The translations under genes and the position numbers were made by a program. Below, piece by piece: positions 46,177 through 54,488 of a stretch of DNA of 64,000 nucleotides. The stretch's first letter is position 1. Each line of letters begins with the position of its first letter. Below the pieces are notes generated by a model, which saw only the letters and a list, made by a program, of their open reading frames with translations, made no database searches and was not told the origin of the DNA. Origin of the DNA: JANMGV01 sp037440405 (GTDB taxonomy: Bacteria; Planctomycetota; Planctomycetia; Pirellulales; Pirellulaceae); contig JBBIUE010000007.1 in assembly GCA_037440405.1 (NCBI GenBank), positions 26,037-90,036 on the forward strand, in the 5' to 3' direction.

Positions 46177-46578
46177 CTAGCGTCGAGTTGGAACCGTCAT
46201 CGCAGTCTCGTGTGAATTTGCGTCGGGGCTGGCGTCCGTTGCAAAGTCAACGCTGACCAGGATCACCGCATCCCCACTTGCAACTCGAACCGAATTCCCA
46301 CCGCACTTGTCACACTGAAAGTCGACCGTATCGCACCGCGTTTGCTGACGGCAAGTCTCACACAGAAGCACCATGGGGACTTCTCGCATGATAAGCTCGA
46401 CGTCATGACCGAATCGTTCGACGGCCAAATCGTGGAAAGCAACTTCGAACAACGTCGGCTCAATGCCGCTGAGCGGTCCTACTTCGACCTCCACGCTCGC
46501 AAGGTGCCCGTCCCGGAAATCGTGGGCCAACTGTGAAACCTGCTGGAGTAAACTCGACGCCAACGAACGCTCGTGCAT
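46177..46578 (-). CDS. hypA: Nickel-delivery protein HypA
   Basis: A 133-residue protein. It begins MHERSLASS; the MHE N-terminus supplies the nickel-binding His. A zinc site follows, made by two CxxC motifs, CETCRQQ and CDKCGG, as in the family. It has about 20 extra C-terminal residues (SPDANSHETAM), rich in His and Thr, which could be noise. Role: hands nickel to the large subunit together with HypB. Its stop is 15 bases before hypB. Confidence 0.92.
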   Translation of the reverse strand: MHERSLASSLLQQVSQLAHDFRDGHLASVEVEVGPLSGIEPTLFEVAFHDLAVERFGHDVELIMREVPMVLLCETCRQQTRCDTVDFQCDKCGGNSVRVASGDAVILVSVDFATDASPDANSHETAMTVPTRR

Positions 46579-46611
46579 GGCTCCATTCTCCCGGATGATA
46601 CAGATTGCATT

Positions 46612-47172
46612 TCAGACAGCTTCGAGCTCCACGTGTAGTTTCTGCCAAATACATTCGGCAATCGACTTCCAGTCGGGATCCAAATGTGGCGACCGAACCA
46701 CGGCTGGCATTTCCGTTTCGCAGACCACATCGCCAATCACTTCAATTCCAAAGACAATCACCTCACTCGGAAGGATTCCAAGCTCATCAGCAAGCTCGAG
46801 GACTTGCACGACTCCGACGCCGTGCGAGTTCAACCAACGGGCCGAACTCAATTTCGCTGAAGGCCAATGCCACTGATAAACGCGAGCACGATCACAGTCT
46901 AAAATTCGTTCAGGCAAGGCGCGATCTCCAGCTTCCTCAATGCCGATAATCCTGCATGCGTCGATGATGACGATCCGTTCGCATTGATCCAGGACATGCA
47001 ACAAATCGAGGGGAACTCTGACGGATTCCATTCGAACGAGCTCCGGGTCTCGCTCGCGGAGAGCCGTCGCGACTTGCCATCCAGCTTGATCGTCGCCGAT
47101 CGGACTACCAATGCCAAAGATCGACCAGGCCTTCACTTTTTGAGCTTCATCATTCAAGTGCTGAGCGTTCAT
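46612..47172 (-). CDS. Hydrogenase maturation endopeptidase (HycI/HyaD family)
   Basis: A 186-residue protein. The family start IFGIGSPIGDDQAGWQVA carries the conserved Asp that binds the large-subunit nickel. Later segments are VIIDACRIIG with its acidic residue and HGVGVVQVLELADEL with the conserved His. Role: clips the C-terminal extension of the large subunit after nickel is inserted. The large subunit next door does have a short tail after the DPCxxCxxH motif, so the pair fits. Three bases separate it from the large-subunit stop. Confidence 0.88.
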   Translation of the reverse strand: MNAQHLNDEAQKVKAWSIFGIGSPIGDDQAGWQVATALRERDPELVRMESVRVPLDLLHVLDQCERIVIIDACRIIGIEEAGDRALPERILDCDRARVYQWHWPSAKLSSARWLNSHGVGVVQVLELADELGILPSEVIVFGIEVIGDVVCETEMPAVVRSPHLDPDWKSIAECIWQKLHVELEAV

Positions 47173-47175
47173 GGC

Positions 47176-48507
47176 TTAAGCCCTTATCACCGTTGGAGGC
47201 TTGCCATCTCCGCGGTCCAGAGTGACTCTGAGAAAGTGGGTCGAGCAACTGATACAGGGATCGTAGTTGCGAACCAATCTCTCGCAGAGAATTCCGACTT
47301 CCAGGTCCGGACGCTGTAAGATGGTCGGCAGCAAGCGTCGCAGATCGGATTCGATCTGTGCCTGATTCTGAGACGTCGGTGGAACGATTTTTGCGAACTG
47401 GACTTTCCCCGCATCATCGACTCGGTAGCGGTGATAGATCAAGCCGCGCGGCGCTTCCGTGGCCGAACACCCCTCGCCGGCCCGAACAGTAAACGTGGCT
47501 CTCGGCGGGACCTTGGGGTCGTAAGATCGAAGGATGTTTAGCGCTTCTTCAAAGGCGTGAACAACCTCGATGGATCGACCCACAATACCGCGATACGGAT
47601 TGTGGCAATCGCTCCAGTGGATTTCGTCGGCAATCCGTTTCGCGCTTGAGGAAAGCAGGTCTCGATTCCAGTGCAAACGTGCGAGCGGCCCAACGAAGTA
47701 CGTAGTTCGACCATTCAACTGACACGATTGCAAAGCCGTCGAATGTGCGACGTGCTCTTCGCCAAAGTGCTGCTCATACTGGTCGATAGCGATCAGCCTA
47801 TCGGCCCCGAAAGCGATCTTCCCGCGATGGATGGCGTACTCGTCATCGTGTTTGAGAGCAACAAAATCGTATTGACCGTCATATTCGGGAAAATCCAAAG
47901 CTGCCAGCCATCGGACGGTTTCGATCGCCGCTTGCAATCCCCACTCGAATTCGGAGAGCAACGATGCCATTTCGTCGAATCTGGGAAGCCGGTAAAAGCC
48001 GCCGACGGCCAAATTGATGGGATGAATCGCTCGACCACCGAACACCTCCAACAATCGATTGCCAAACTTCTTCATTTGCAGTCCGCGCTTCACTTCGTTG
48101 GGAAATCGCTTGGCGAGTTCAATGGCACTGTCGCAATCAAAAAAGTCGGGAGCTTGCAGTAGATGGACATGCAGTACATTGCTTTCGATCCATTCGCCGT
48201 AATAGATCAGACGGCGAATCCGCTCGACTTCTGGAGAGACCTTCACTCCCATTGCGTTTTCGAGTGCTTGCACGGCTGTCATCTGATAGGCGATCGGGCA
48301 GATGCCGCAGATTCGAGCTGTGATATCAGCCACATCTTCGAATGAACGACCGATCAAAAGGGTCTCGAACAATCGAGGTGGTTCATAGATGTTCAGCTGG
48401 CACTCTTTGATCTCGTTTCCATCGAGCTGGACATATAGCCCCCCCTCGCCTTCGACTCGGGTGAGGATCGGCACACGTATCCGACGCTCGCTATTCAAAT
48501 CTACCAT
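47176..48507 (-). CDS. NiFe hydrogenase large subunit, group 3b-like
   Basis: A 443-residue large subunit. The L1 motif is RICGICP near residue 64 and the L2 motif is DPCISCSTHF near residue 416, together supplying the four nickel-iron ligand Cys. About 19 residues follow the L2 His, the expected tail removed by the endopeptidase encoded next door. ILTRVEGEG is the typical N-terminus. The context (FAD/NAD(P) reductase, iron-sulfur beta subunit, short small subunit) matches group 3b, the soluble NADP-linked or sulfhydrogenase enzymes, rather than membrane or HoxHY types. Reaction: reversible H2 oxidation. Confidence 0.94.
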   Translation of the reverse strand: MVDLNSERRIRVPILTRVEGEGGLYVQLDGNEIKECQLNIYEPPRLFETLLIGRSFEDVADITARICGICPIAYQMTAVQALENAMGVKVSPEVERIRRLIYYGEWIESNVLHVHLLQAPDFFDCDSAIELAKRFPNEVKRGLQMKKFGNRLLEVFGGRAIHPINLAVGGFYRLPRFDEMASLLSEFEWGLQAAIETVRWLAALDFPEYDGQYDFVALKHDDEYAIHRGKIAFGADRLIAIDQYEQHFGEEHVAHSTALQSCQLNGRTTYFVGPLARLHWNRDLLSSSAKRIADEIHWSDCHNPYRGIVGRSIEVVHAFEEALNILRSYDPKVPPRATFTVRAGEGCSATEAPRGLIYHRYRVDDAGKVQFAKIVPPTSQNQAQIESDLRRLLPTILQRPDLEVGILCERLVRNYDPCISCSTHFLRVTLDRGDGKPPTVIRA

Positions 48508-48553
48508 CGAACGAACTCCATCGATTTTGGGAGGTTGCCATTGGTTTTCGCCA

Positions 48554-49336
48554 TCACTGGTCCATGTTGATCAACCGACGACCTTCTTCGGCAAATTCCG
48601 GTGAATAAGCATGAAAGCTCTGCAGGAATCGCGACGCCTCGGACGGACTCAGGACCGGTAAAAGAACTCCCTGTGACAGCGCTGGCACGTTTGTCTGAAT
48701 GGCAGGTCCAAAGCAACCGTAGCAACCCCGATCGTAGGCCGGACAGATCGAACCACAACCGCTTTGGGTAACTGGGCCTAAACAAGGAATTCCCTTGGCG
48801 ACGACGACGCACACTGTTCCGCGGCGTTTGCATGGTTGGCAAACGCTTTCGGTGGACGTGCGAGGGCGATGACCGGCGATCAGTGAGCTCAGCACCTCGA
48901 TCAACTGATGCTTGTCGATCGGACAGCCGCGTAGTTCAAAATCGACTGGGACATGCGCGGAAATCGGAGTGCTGGTCGCCAGCGAATCGACGTAGTCCGG
49001 CCTTGCGTAAACGGCTCGCATCCATTCCGCATGGTCCGCGAAGTTGCGTAACGCTTGAATGCCTCCCGCCGTTGCACACGCACCGATCGTGACCAGGAAT
49101 TTCGACTCCCGACGTAAATGAACGATTCGTTCTCGATCATGCTCGGTGGTGATCGATCCCTCGACCAACGTTACATCGTAGGGGCCGTCCTCAAGACGGC
49201 TGGAAGCCTCCGCAAAGTGAACGATCTCCACACGGTCTGCGATGGTGAGCAATTCGTCTTCGGCGTCGAGCAGCGTCAGTTGGCATCCATCGCACGACGC
49301 AAACTTCATCACGGCCAATCTTGGTTTTGCAGCCAT
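48554..49336 (-). CDS. NiFe hydrogenase small subunit, group 3b-like
   Basis: A 260-residue small subunit with no Tat signal and no membrane anchor, as in group 3. Cys motifs can be traced: FASCDGCQLTLLD at the N-terminus (proximal cluster), TIGACATAGG, the FELRGCPIDKH motif, and the later CQPCKRRGTVC, PCLGPVTQSGCGSICPAYDRGCYGCFG cluster ligands. Role: relays electrons from the active site through [4Fe-4S] clusters. The ATG shares a base with the stop of the gamma-subunit gene (TAATG). The large subunit follows after 46 bases. Confidence 0.93.
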   Translation of the reverse strand: MAAKPRLAVMKFASCDGCQLTLLDAEDELLTIADRVEIVHFAEASSRLEDGPYDVTLVEGSITTEHDRERIVHLRRESKFLVTIGACATAGGIQALRNFADHAEWMRAVYARPDYVDSLATSTPISAHVPVDFELRGCPIDKHQLIEVLSSLIAGHRPRTSTESVCQPCKRRGTVCVVVAKGIPCLGPVTQSGCGSICPAYDRGCYGCFGPAIQTNVPALSQGVLLPVLSPSEASRFLQSFHAYSPEFAEEGRRLINMDQ

Positions 49337-50205
49337 TAAAAATCCCTTATACGCAAGAAAGGTTCCAGGGCGTCATAACGAAACACGGGGCCATCGCGAC
49401 AGACGAACGTGGAGCCAAGTTGACAGTGACCACAAAGTCCGACGGCGCATTGCATGTTACGCTCCATGCTCAACCAAATCGATTGCTTCGGAATGCCCCG
49501 CTTCCTGGCACTTAGCGCCGCATAGTGCATCATGATTTCAGGTCCGCACGTTACGACTTCCGTACTGTCCGGACGCAATCCTGGTAATCGGTCCAGGAGA
49601 AGAGGCACCACGCCAACAGCGCCACTCCACGCATCGTCAGCCCGGTCAACGGTTTGCTGAATTTCAATCTCGTGAGCTCGCCAGGAATCCAGTTCATCGG
49701 TATACAGCACCAGGTCGGGCGACCGAGCTCCGTAGAGCAAAACGACCCGACCAAAATCGCTCCGATGGTTCATGATCCAGTAAATCATGGGACGGAGCGG
49801 AGCCATGCCTAGCCCTCCGGTGACGATGACGACGTCCTTTCCTTGGCAGACATCGATCGGCCAGGAACTACCGAAAGGACCACGGACCCCGATCGTCGAA
49901 CCGACGGGCAACCGTGCGATCGCCTCGGTGACCCGCCCGACCACTCGGATCGTATGGACCAGTTGTTGCTCATTCGACTCAGCACTTCCGCTGAGACTAA
50001 TGGCAACCTCACCGCAGCCCGGCAAGTACAACATGTTGAACTGGCCGGGAAGGAATCGATATTCTTTGGCAATAGCCTGGTCATCGATCCGCAGCCAATA
50101 GGTTGCGACGGACGCGATCTCCTGCCGCACCCGTTCCAAGCGTGCAGTGAACGAATGCCACGGATTCTCTTTCGCGATCGCAGTCTTCGGCATGGCAGTA
50201 ATCAT
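49336..50205 (-). CDS. Hydrogenase gamma subunit: FAD/NAD(P)-binding reductase with 2Fe-2S motif
   Basis: A 289-residue ferredoxin-NADP reductase-like protein. The FAD part shows YRFLPGQFNMLYLPG and RGPFGSSWPI. The nucleotide part shows VIVTGGLGMAPLRPMI and TCGPEIMMHYAAL. A C-terminal cysteine cluster MQCAVGLCGHCQLGS...VCRDG holds a [2Fe-2S] centre. Family knowledge: the gamma subunit of sulfhydrogenases transfers electrons between the iron-sulfur relay and NAD(P). It overlaps the beta subunit gene by 4 bases and touches the small-subunit gene, a fixed order in group 3b operons. A few residues of the N-terminus are uncertain. Confidence 0.93.
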   Translation of the reverse strand: MITAMPKTAIAKENPWHSFTARLERVRQEIASVATYWLRIDDQAIAKEYRFLPGQFNMLYLPGCGEVAISLSGSAESNEQQLVHTIRVVGRVTEAIARLPVGSTIGVRGPFGSSWPIDVCQGKDVVIVTGGLGMAPLRPMIYWIMNHRSDFGRVVLLYGARSPDLVLYTDELDSWRAHEIEIQQTVDRADDAWSGAVGVVPLLLDRLPGLRPDSTEVVTCGPEIMMHYAALSARKRGIPKQSIWLSMERNMQCAVGLCGHCQLGSTFVCRDGPVFRYDALEPFLRIRDF

Positions 50206-51302
50206 GTGGCGATCTCCGAATCAGCACATAGCACCGCTACCTCTTCCGTTAGATCGATGCCGACCGGACACCAGGTAATACAGCGACCGCAACCAACGCA
50301 ACCGGAGGTATCGAACTGCTCAACCCACGATCCAAGCTTGTGCGTTAACCATTGGCGGTATCTGGAGCGAATGTCACCACGCACGGGTCCGCCGCTGATA
50401 TGGCTGAAATCGAAGTTGAAACAGGAATCCCAGCGCCGCTGGCGAACGATTTCTTCATTCACTAGGTCCGTAACGTCGTCAACGGAACTGCAGAAGCAAG
50501 TCGGGCATACCTGCGTACAGTTTGCGCAGCTCAGGCAGCGTTTGGCGACATCGCTCCAATGCGGATGATCGAGCTGGTTCAGCAATTTCCGGTGCAAGTC
50601 AGTTGTGTCAATTCTGCGAGTCTGTTGAGCCGCCGCTGCGTTCCAGCCCGCCGTCGCAGCGCGAACTTCGTCTTCGGTTGCCGTTCTTAGCGGCAACTGG
50701 TTCGCGACCGCTTCGCCCGCTTCCGAACCGATCTGCAATACGAAACCGTCATCCAGTTCTGTCAACGCTAAATCAAATCCGGCCTCAGACGCAGGGCCCG
50801 TTGCCATGGAGGCACAAAAACAGGTTTCCGCCGAGCGCGTGCACTGAACCGAAACAATAAAAAGTTGATTACGCCGAGCTGCATAGATCGGGTCCTTGTA
50901 GTGTTCGCTGATGAACACGCGATCTTGTATGGCAATCGCCGCCAGCTCGCAGGCTCGCACTCCAATGAATGCGAACTTGGGATGTTCGACCTCCGGCGAG
51001 TGGGTCTGGAAACCGTCGGAAGTGATTCTTGTTCGCATGACGGGAACCGAGGGCGGGAACAAGAATTTCTTCCACGATTGTGGACCGACAACGAAATCGA
51101 AGCAGCGATCTCTGTTTGTTTTCGAAAGCCGATAGCGCCCTGGAGCTTGCTCGTCTGTCCAACCGATCGGGAGTTCGTCAACTGATGAAACGTGATCGTA
51201 GACGACTGCATCCTGTTGCAATTTGGGCCCGACGCAAGTGAATCCCAAGCTGGACAGCGCATCCAGAAGGGCCTGGAGTTTCGGTCTTTCGAGGAAATGC
51301 AT
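50202..51302 (-). CDS. Hydrogenase beta subunit, two-cluster 4Fe-4S protein
   Basis: A 366-residue protein. Two iron-sulfur motifs are visible: CLSCANCTQVCPTCFCSS and SGCVGCGRCITWCPVGID. The upstream half has a helical region and a Cys-containing segment (GVRACELAAIAIQDRVF) typical of HydB-type subunits, plus CFCASM. Role: electron transfer between the flavin subunit and the hydrogenase core, or direct polysulfide-type chemistry. It is the first structural gene of the operon and overlaps gamma by 4 bases. An operator-like repeat lies 60-100 bases upstream. Confidence 0.92.
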   Translation of the reverse strand: MHFLERPKLQALLDALSSLGFTCVGPKLQQDAVVYDHVSSVDELPIGWTDEQAPGRYRLSKTNRDRCFDFVVGPQSWKKFLFPPSVPVMRTRITSDGFQTHSPEVEHPKFAFIGVRACELAAIAIQDRVFISEHYKDPIYAARRNQLFIVSVQCTRSAETCFCASMATGPASEAGFDLALTELDDGFVLQIGSEAGEAVANQLPLRTATEDEVRAATAGWNAAAAQQTRRIDTTDLHRKLLNQLDHPHWSDVAKRCLSCANCTQVCPTCFCSSVDDVTDLVNEEIVRQRRWDSCFNFDFSHISGGPVRGDIRSRYRQWLTHKLGSWVEQFDTSGCVGCGRCITWCPVGIDLTEEVAVLCADSEIAT

Positions 51303-51361
51303 GTTATCCTTTCCTTGGGAATACAGAGTAGCTCACGAGCTTTAGAGATGCCAAAACTTGC

Positions 51362-51402
51362 GTGTTCCAAGTATCTCGCGTGTTCCGAATCATTAGTGTT
51401 CC
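51362..51402. repeat. Three GTGTTCC heptamers upstream of the hydrogenase beta gene
   Basis: GTGTTCC at 51362-51368, 51380-51386 and 51396-51402, 18 and 16 bases apart, in the 218-base gap between the cyclic-nucleotide-binding gene and the beta-subunit gene. On the coding (minus) strand they read GGAACAC. Could be operator repeats, but chance is not excluded. Confidence 0.35.
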
Positions 51403-51520
51403 GTCATTGTTTTTGTTGGGCGTTCATCTTGAGAGGCATCGATTTCGCGTCTGGCAAGTTCCCGACAGTCGCGTATTCGCGCCCCAAGGTTTATCTGTAA
51501 TCTCGCGTGGTGACCGACCA

Positions 51521-51976
51521 TTAGGTTTTCGGTGCTTGAAACAGATCGAGAAGCTGCAAGCGGGTTGCGACCAAGCGCTGAGCAATCGCGGATGCCAGCA
51601 TTCGCATGAATTCGTATCCGAATTTCGGATCGCTTTCTGCTAACTCCTCGACTTCAGCGGCGGGGACGGCGATGAGTTTGGACGGCTCAACGCACGTAGC
51701 GGAACAAGTCATGGTCTTGTCGCCAACGATCGAAGACCAAGCGACCAAATCACCCGGCCCCAGAGTCAAGATTCGCGTCGCTCCTCGCCCTGGAACCATG
51801 ACGGTCAAATCCATTTTCCCTGCCATGAGAACGTAAAAATCGCGGTTCCGCTCACCTTCGCGAAAGAGCGTCTCGCCAGCTTTGAGTTCCAGGTGTTTTC
51901 CAAAGTTCGACAGCGATACCAGATACCGTTCGGATAGATGTTTACCAAAAATCGTTTTGCTCAGTAATGTTGTCAC
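51521..51976 (-). CDS. Hydrogenase-associated cyclic-nucleotide-binding-domain protein
   Basis: A 151-residue protein consisting of one cNMP-binding beta roll and its helix, with ELKAGETLFREGERNRDFYVLMAG, GPGDLVAWSSIVG and a C-terminal helix ending RLVATRLQLLDLF. There is no DNA-binding helix-turn-helix, so it is not a Crp/Fnr regulator. Proteins of this form recur at the head of group 3b hydrogenase operons; the role is not known to me, perhaps allosteric or redox control. It is followed after 218 bases by the beta subunit gene on the same strand, so it may be co-transcribed. Confidence 0.85.
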   Translation of the reverse strand: MTTLLSKTIFGKHLSERYLVSLSNFGKHLELKAGETLFREGERNRDFYVLMAGKMDLTVMVPGRGATRILTLGPGDLVAWSSIVGDKTMTCSATCVEPSKLIAVPAAEVEELAESDPKFGYEFMRMLASAIAQRLVATRLQLLDLFQAPKT

Positions 51977-52625
51977 AGTTTATTCCTTGCACCTTTTGTC
52001 CCTTAACTTTTCGAAGGCCACCCACTGTCGAAATTCTATCAAACCCTCGCCAAAATCGGCTGTTGCTCGAGCGGAAACAACGTCGCAGCACGATGCAGAT
52101 CATTACTCGAAGGCGAATTTGTTTTTCGCAACGTGCGGTTGCTAAAATCGAAATGTCGTTGCAAACAACAAGCGCATGGGCTGAGCTATTCACTTCGAGT
52201 GCTAGTTGGAGAAATCTTTACGTGCACTGACGCTCCTCGCAAAGTTAGTCACTTAACGGAAGGGCTAATGCAAACGTGGCCATCAACAAATTTGCCGAGA
52301 AGCAACGCTTCCATTCGCCATTTCTTGCAGCGGCTCGTGCTTGGAACATGAACGGTTTCTGCTTCTCGCGAGGCCGCCTCCACTGCCGCATCACTGAATA
52401 ACACGAAGTAGGATCAGTTCACTGAGCAGCATGTCGCTCTTCGACAATCAACATGGAGTATGATTCATGGAATCCTCGACTCCATGCAATCAACGTCTCA
52501 CCGATCCTAGCCAAAAGAACGAGGCCTCATCAATCGGAGCTGCTACCTCTTCACATTTTCGTGTCATTCGTGCATTTCGTGGTCAGCTCCTTTCCTCTCG
52601 CTTGCACACGGCGCTGGATAGAGGA
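51977..52625. other. Intergenic region, no gene seen
   Basis: About 650 bases between the hydrogenase-linked gene (-) and the nucleotidyltransferase (+), presumably with the hydrogenase operon promoter. Only short repeats are evident (see 52555-52582). Frames here are short and unlike coding DNA. Confidence 0.45.
52555..52582. repeat. Three degenerate TTTCGTG-type units
   Basis: Reads as TTTTCGTGTCA, TTCGTGCA, TTTCGTGG in succession. It has the same three-unit design as the CTCTGTG repeat at 40455-40481, though with a different core. Probably an intergenic repeat. Confidence 0.5.
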
Positions 52626-52653
52626 TTGAGCACCACGAAAGAATCGATATAGA
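52626..52653 (+). promoter_or_regulatory. Candidate promoter of the nucleotidyltransferase gene
   Basis: TTGAGC at 52626-52631 and TATAGA at 52648-52653 are 16 bases apart and would give a short leader of about 18 bases before the ATG at 52678. A second -10-like TACAAT at 52666-52671 lies only 6 bases before that ATG. Confidence 0.38.
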
Positions 52654-52677
52654 CGAAATACATGGTACAATGAAGCG

Positions 52678-53289
52678 ATGGACTCCAAAGCTTTAGTCGA
52701 TGCTGTTCGTGAACAGTCAATCGATGTATTCAATAGGATGTTTCACGCAGTGGAACTCGTTCAAGAACGTTTGAATCGAGCATGTGAGGCTCTGAGATCT
52801 GCCCAGGTGCCCTATGCATTGGTTGGAGGCAACGCCGTTGCAGCATGGGTTGCTACCATTGATGATGGAGCCGTTCGCAATACGCGAGATGTCGATTTGC
52901 TGCTGGCCGAGGAAGATCTTCCTCAGGCCACCGAGGCTTTAGAGAAGGCAGGCTTTGTGCGCGACATGGTCATGGGTACGGTCGTGTTTCTGGATGGTCC
53001 TAATGGAAAACCCAGTCAAGGACTCCATATTCTCATCGCCAATCGCAAGGTTCGTCCAGACTACGCAAGCCCTACTCCCACGGTGGATCGAGCGGTGGAA
53101 ATCAATAACAAACGAGTGGTCGAGCTGCAGGCGCTTGTTGAAATGAAGCTTAACAGCTACCGTGACAAGGATCGTACCCATTTGCGAGACATGATCCAGA
53201 TCGGTTTAATCGACTCGACGTGGCCAGGGCGTTTTCCTCCATCGCTGGGCGAGCGATTGCAATCTCTGCTAGACGATCCAGATGGATAG
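52678..53289 (+). CDS. Stand-alone nucleotidyltransferase-fold protein (AbiEii/DUF6036-like)
   Basis: A 203-residue protein. The minimal nucleotidyltransferase core can be read: YALVGGNAVAAWVA, then the Asp-rich strand RNTRDVDLLLAEED with the catalytic pair in D-V-D, followed by later beta strands. The first 30 residues are an acidic helix (DAVREQSIDVFNRM). Such proteins occur as antitoxin- or toxin-like partners (AbiEii type) or as solo nucleotidyltransferases. No partner gene is adjacent. The upstream base composition resembles its neighbours. It is followed by a gene-poor, repeat-rich stretch. A specific role cannot be assigned. Confidence 0.7.
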   Translation: MDSKALVDAVREQSIDVFNRMFHAVELVQERLNRACEALRSAQVPYALVGGNAVAAWVATIDDGAVRNTRDVDLLLAEEDLPQATEALEKAGFVRDMVMGTVVFLDGPNGKPSQGLHILIANRKVRPDYASPTPTVDRAVEINNKRVVELQALVEMKLNSYRDKDRTHLRDMIQIGLIDSTWPGRFPPSLGERLQSLLDDPDG

Positions 53290-53420
53290 TGATCGCTGCG
53301 GGTAACTTTTCGGGATAGTTATCGCTGCGGGTAACGCTTCTTTCGCGGCGAGCAACTTGGAGTTACTGCTCGTCGCTCGTAGTCGTTGGACGGGCCAACT
53401 TCTGCTCAAAACCGTTCTGA

Positions 53421-53640
53421 TTGGGGGCCCAATCGGTGCCCGCGCATCGCGAAGAATTGTCTTGGGAATCTCCCAGTCGCTTCGTGCCGGTATTCGATCA
53501 AGCTCCTAATCCGATTCGATGTCAAAAACCTTGATTGCGAAAGGATCGAGTGAATCGAGCGTATCGCACTAAGCAGTCGATGCCACTAAGCAGTCGGTGC
53601 CACTAAGCAGTCAGACGACCTACTCGGTGCCAGCCGATAC
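53421..53640 (+). repeat. Degenerate copy 1 of a composite dispersed repeat
   Basis: Shares GGGGGCCCAATCGGTGCC (53423 onward) and a degenerate core around 53512-53566 with the copies at 54489 and 60409. It is followed by a 17-base tandem, CACTAAGCAGTCGRTGC, at 53567-53614 (2.8 units). It lies in a 580-base region without a gene. The 53290-53420 part holds ATCGCTGCGGGTAAC twice. Confidence 0.65.
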
Positions 53641-53658
53641 ACGAACAACAAGAATAAA

Positions 53659-53790
53659 CCGTAGCGTCACGGCTTGTTGATTTAGTCGCTCTATCAGCCG
53701 CAGAGCGCTAGCTCTCGGTTCATTTTGCAGTGGTATTAAAGCAACAACCGGACGCTATCGCGTTCCGGCTGATTAAATCAACAAGCCGGT
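53659..53790. repeat. Inverted pair of REP-like elements (BIME-like)
   Basis: CGGCTTGTTGATTTA at 53670-53684 and its exact complement at 53774-53788 flank two smaller hairpins: AGAGC..GCTCT near 53700, and CCGGACGC..GCGTTCCGG near 53750-53768. Each half has the same layout (AACCG-stem-GCTGAT-TAAATCAACAAGCCG), in opposite orientation. They look like one REP family in an inverted pair. Confidence 0.65.
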
Positions 53791-53840
53791 CAGCAAGGGA
53801 TGATTTTGACCACCGCATCCGATTGATGATCAGGCCCTGC

Positions 53841-53896
53841 TTGGTGCCAGCCAATACTCGAGCAACACTTGGTGCCAGCCAATACTCGAGCAACAC
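53841..53896 (+). repeat. Tandem 28-bp direct repeat
   Basis: Two identical 28-base units at 53841-53868 and 53869-53896, beginning TTGGTGCCAGCCAATACT. The GGTGCCAGCC core recurs in the composite repeats. The length is not a multiple of three. It abuts the 5' end of the next reading frame. Confidence 0.85.
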
Positions 53897-54438
53897 TCTC
53901 TGGAGAGACAAATCAGGATTCCAGCGACTCTTCGCCTACTTCATCGGAAGCGTCAGCTGAGGATTCGAACAAGCCTAATGACGGTACACCGAGTGAAAGT
54001 GAAGGTGGCGGCGGCCAAGATCAAGCAAGAGTTTCTGATCGAAGGACCTACTTCGTAAGCACTCAACCGCCTGAAGATGGCGCATCGGAGACTTCTGCAG
54101 AACAGCAACCCGAAGCGGCTTCGGGACAAAGCCAAGATCAACCTCCTGCGAAGGAAACGGAGGAGGAGCTCAAGGAACGACTAGAGGCAACTCGCGAAAA
54201 GATCACCCGCGATAATCAGAGGGCGATCGATGATCGGAATGAAAAACTGGCTAATGCCCGCCGAAAGGTAGATGAATTGAATGCCCGATTTGCAGAATGG
54301 TACTACTTGATCAGTGAGTCCGAGTACAAGAAGCTTCGAGTGACCTTGGATGATCTTATTCAACCGAAAGGTGCGTCTTCGGCGAACAGTTCGCGGCCGA
54401 CGCCCCCCGAAGTTTCCTTTCCAAATCAGCCTAATTGA
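53869..54438 (+). pseudogene. 3' remnant of a longer gene (acidic, coiled-coil tail)
   Basis: An open frame of up to 189 residues. Its first codons are the tandem repeat, so the true 5' part is missing. The visible part is a Ser/Glu/Gln-rich disordered stretch, then a charged coiled-coil segment (EEELKERLEATREKI) and the terminal DELNARFAEWYYLISESEYKKL. I recall similar RFADWYYVIS-type tails at the end of planctomycete DUF4340 proteins, but this cannot be verified here. No start codon or Shine-Dalgarno of quality is present. Probably a truncated, dead gene. Confidence 0.45.
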
Positions 54439-54488
54439 TAAAAGAGCTGGCAGAGGAAGCGTCGATCCGAAATTGTGGCTGTGTCTAT

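Noticed and set aside
53567..53614. CRISPR-like short repeat (CACTAAGCAGTCGRTGC)
   Set aside because: The 17-base units are contiguous with no spacers and there are no cas genes.
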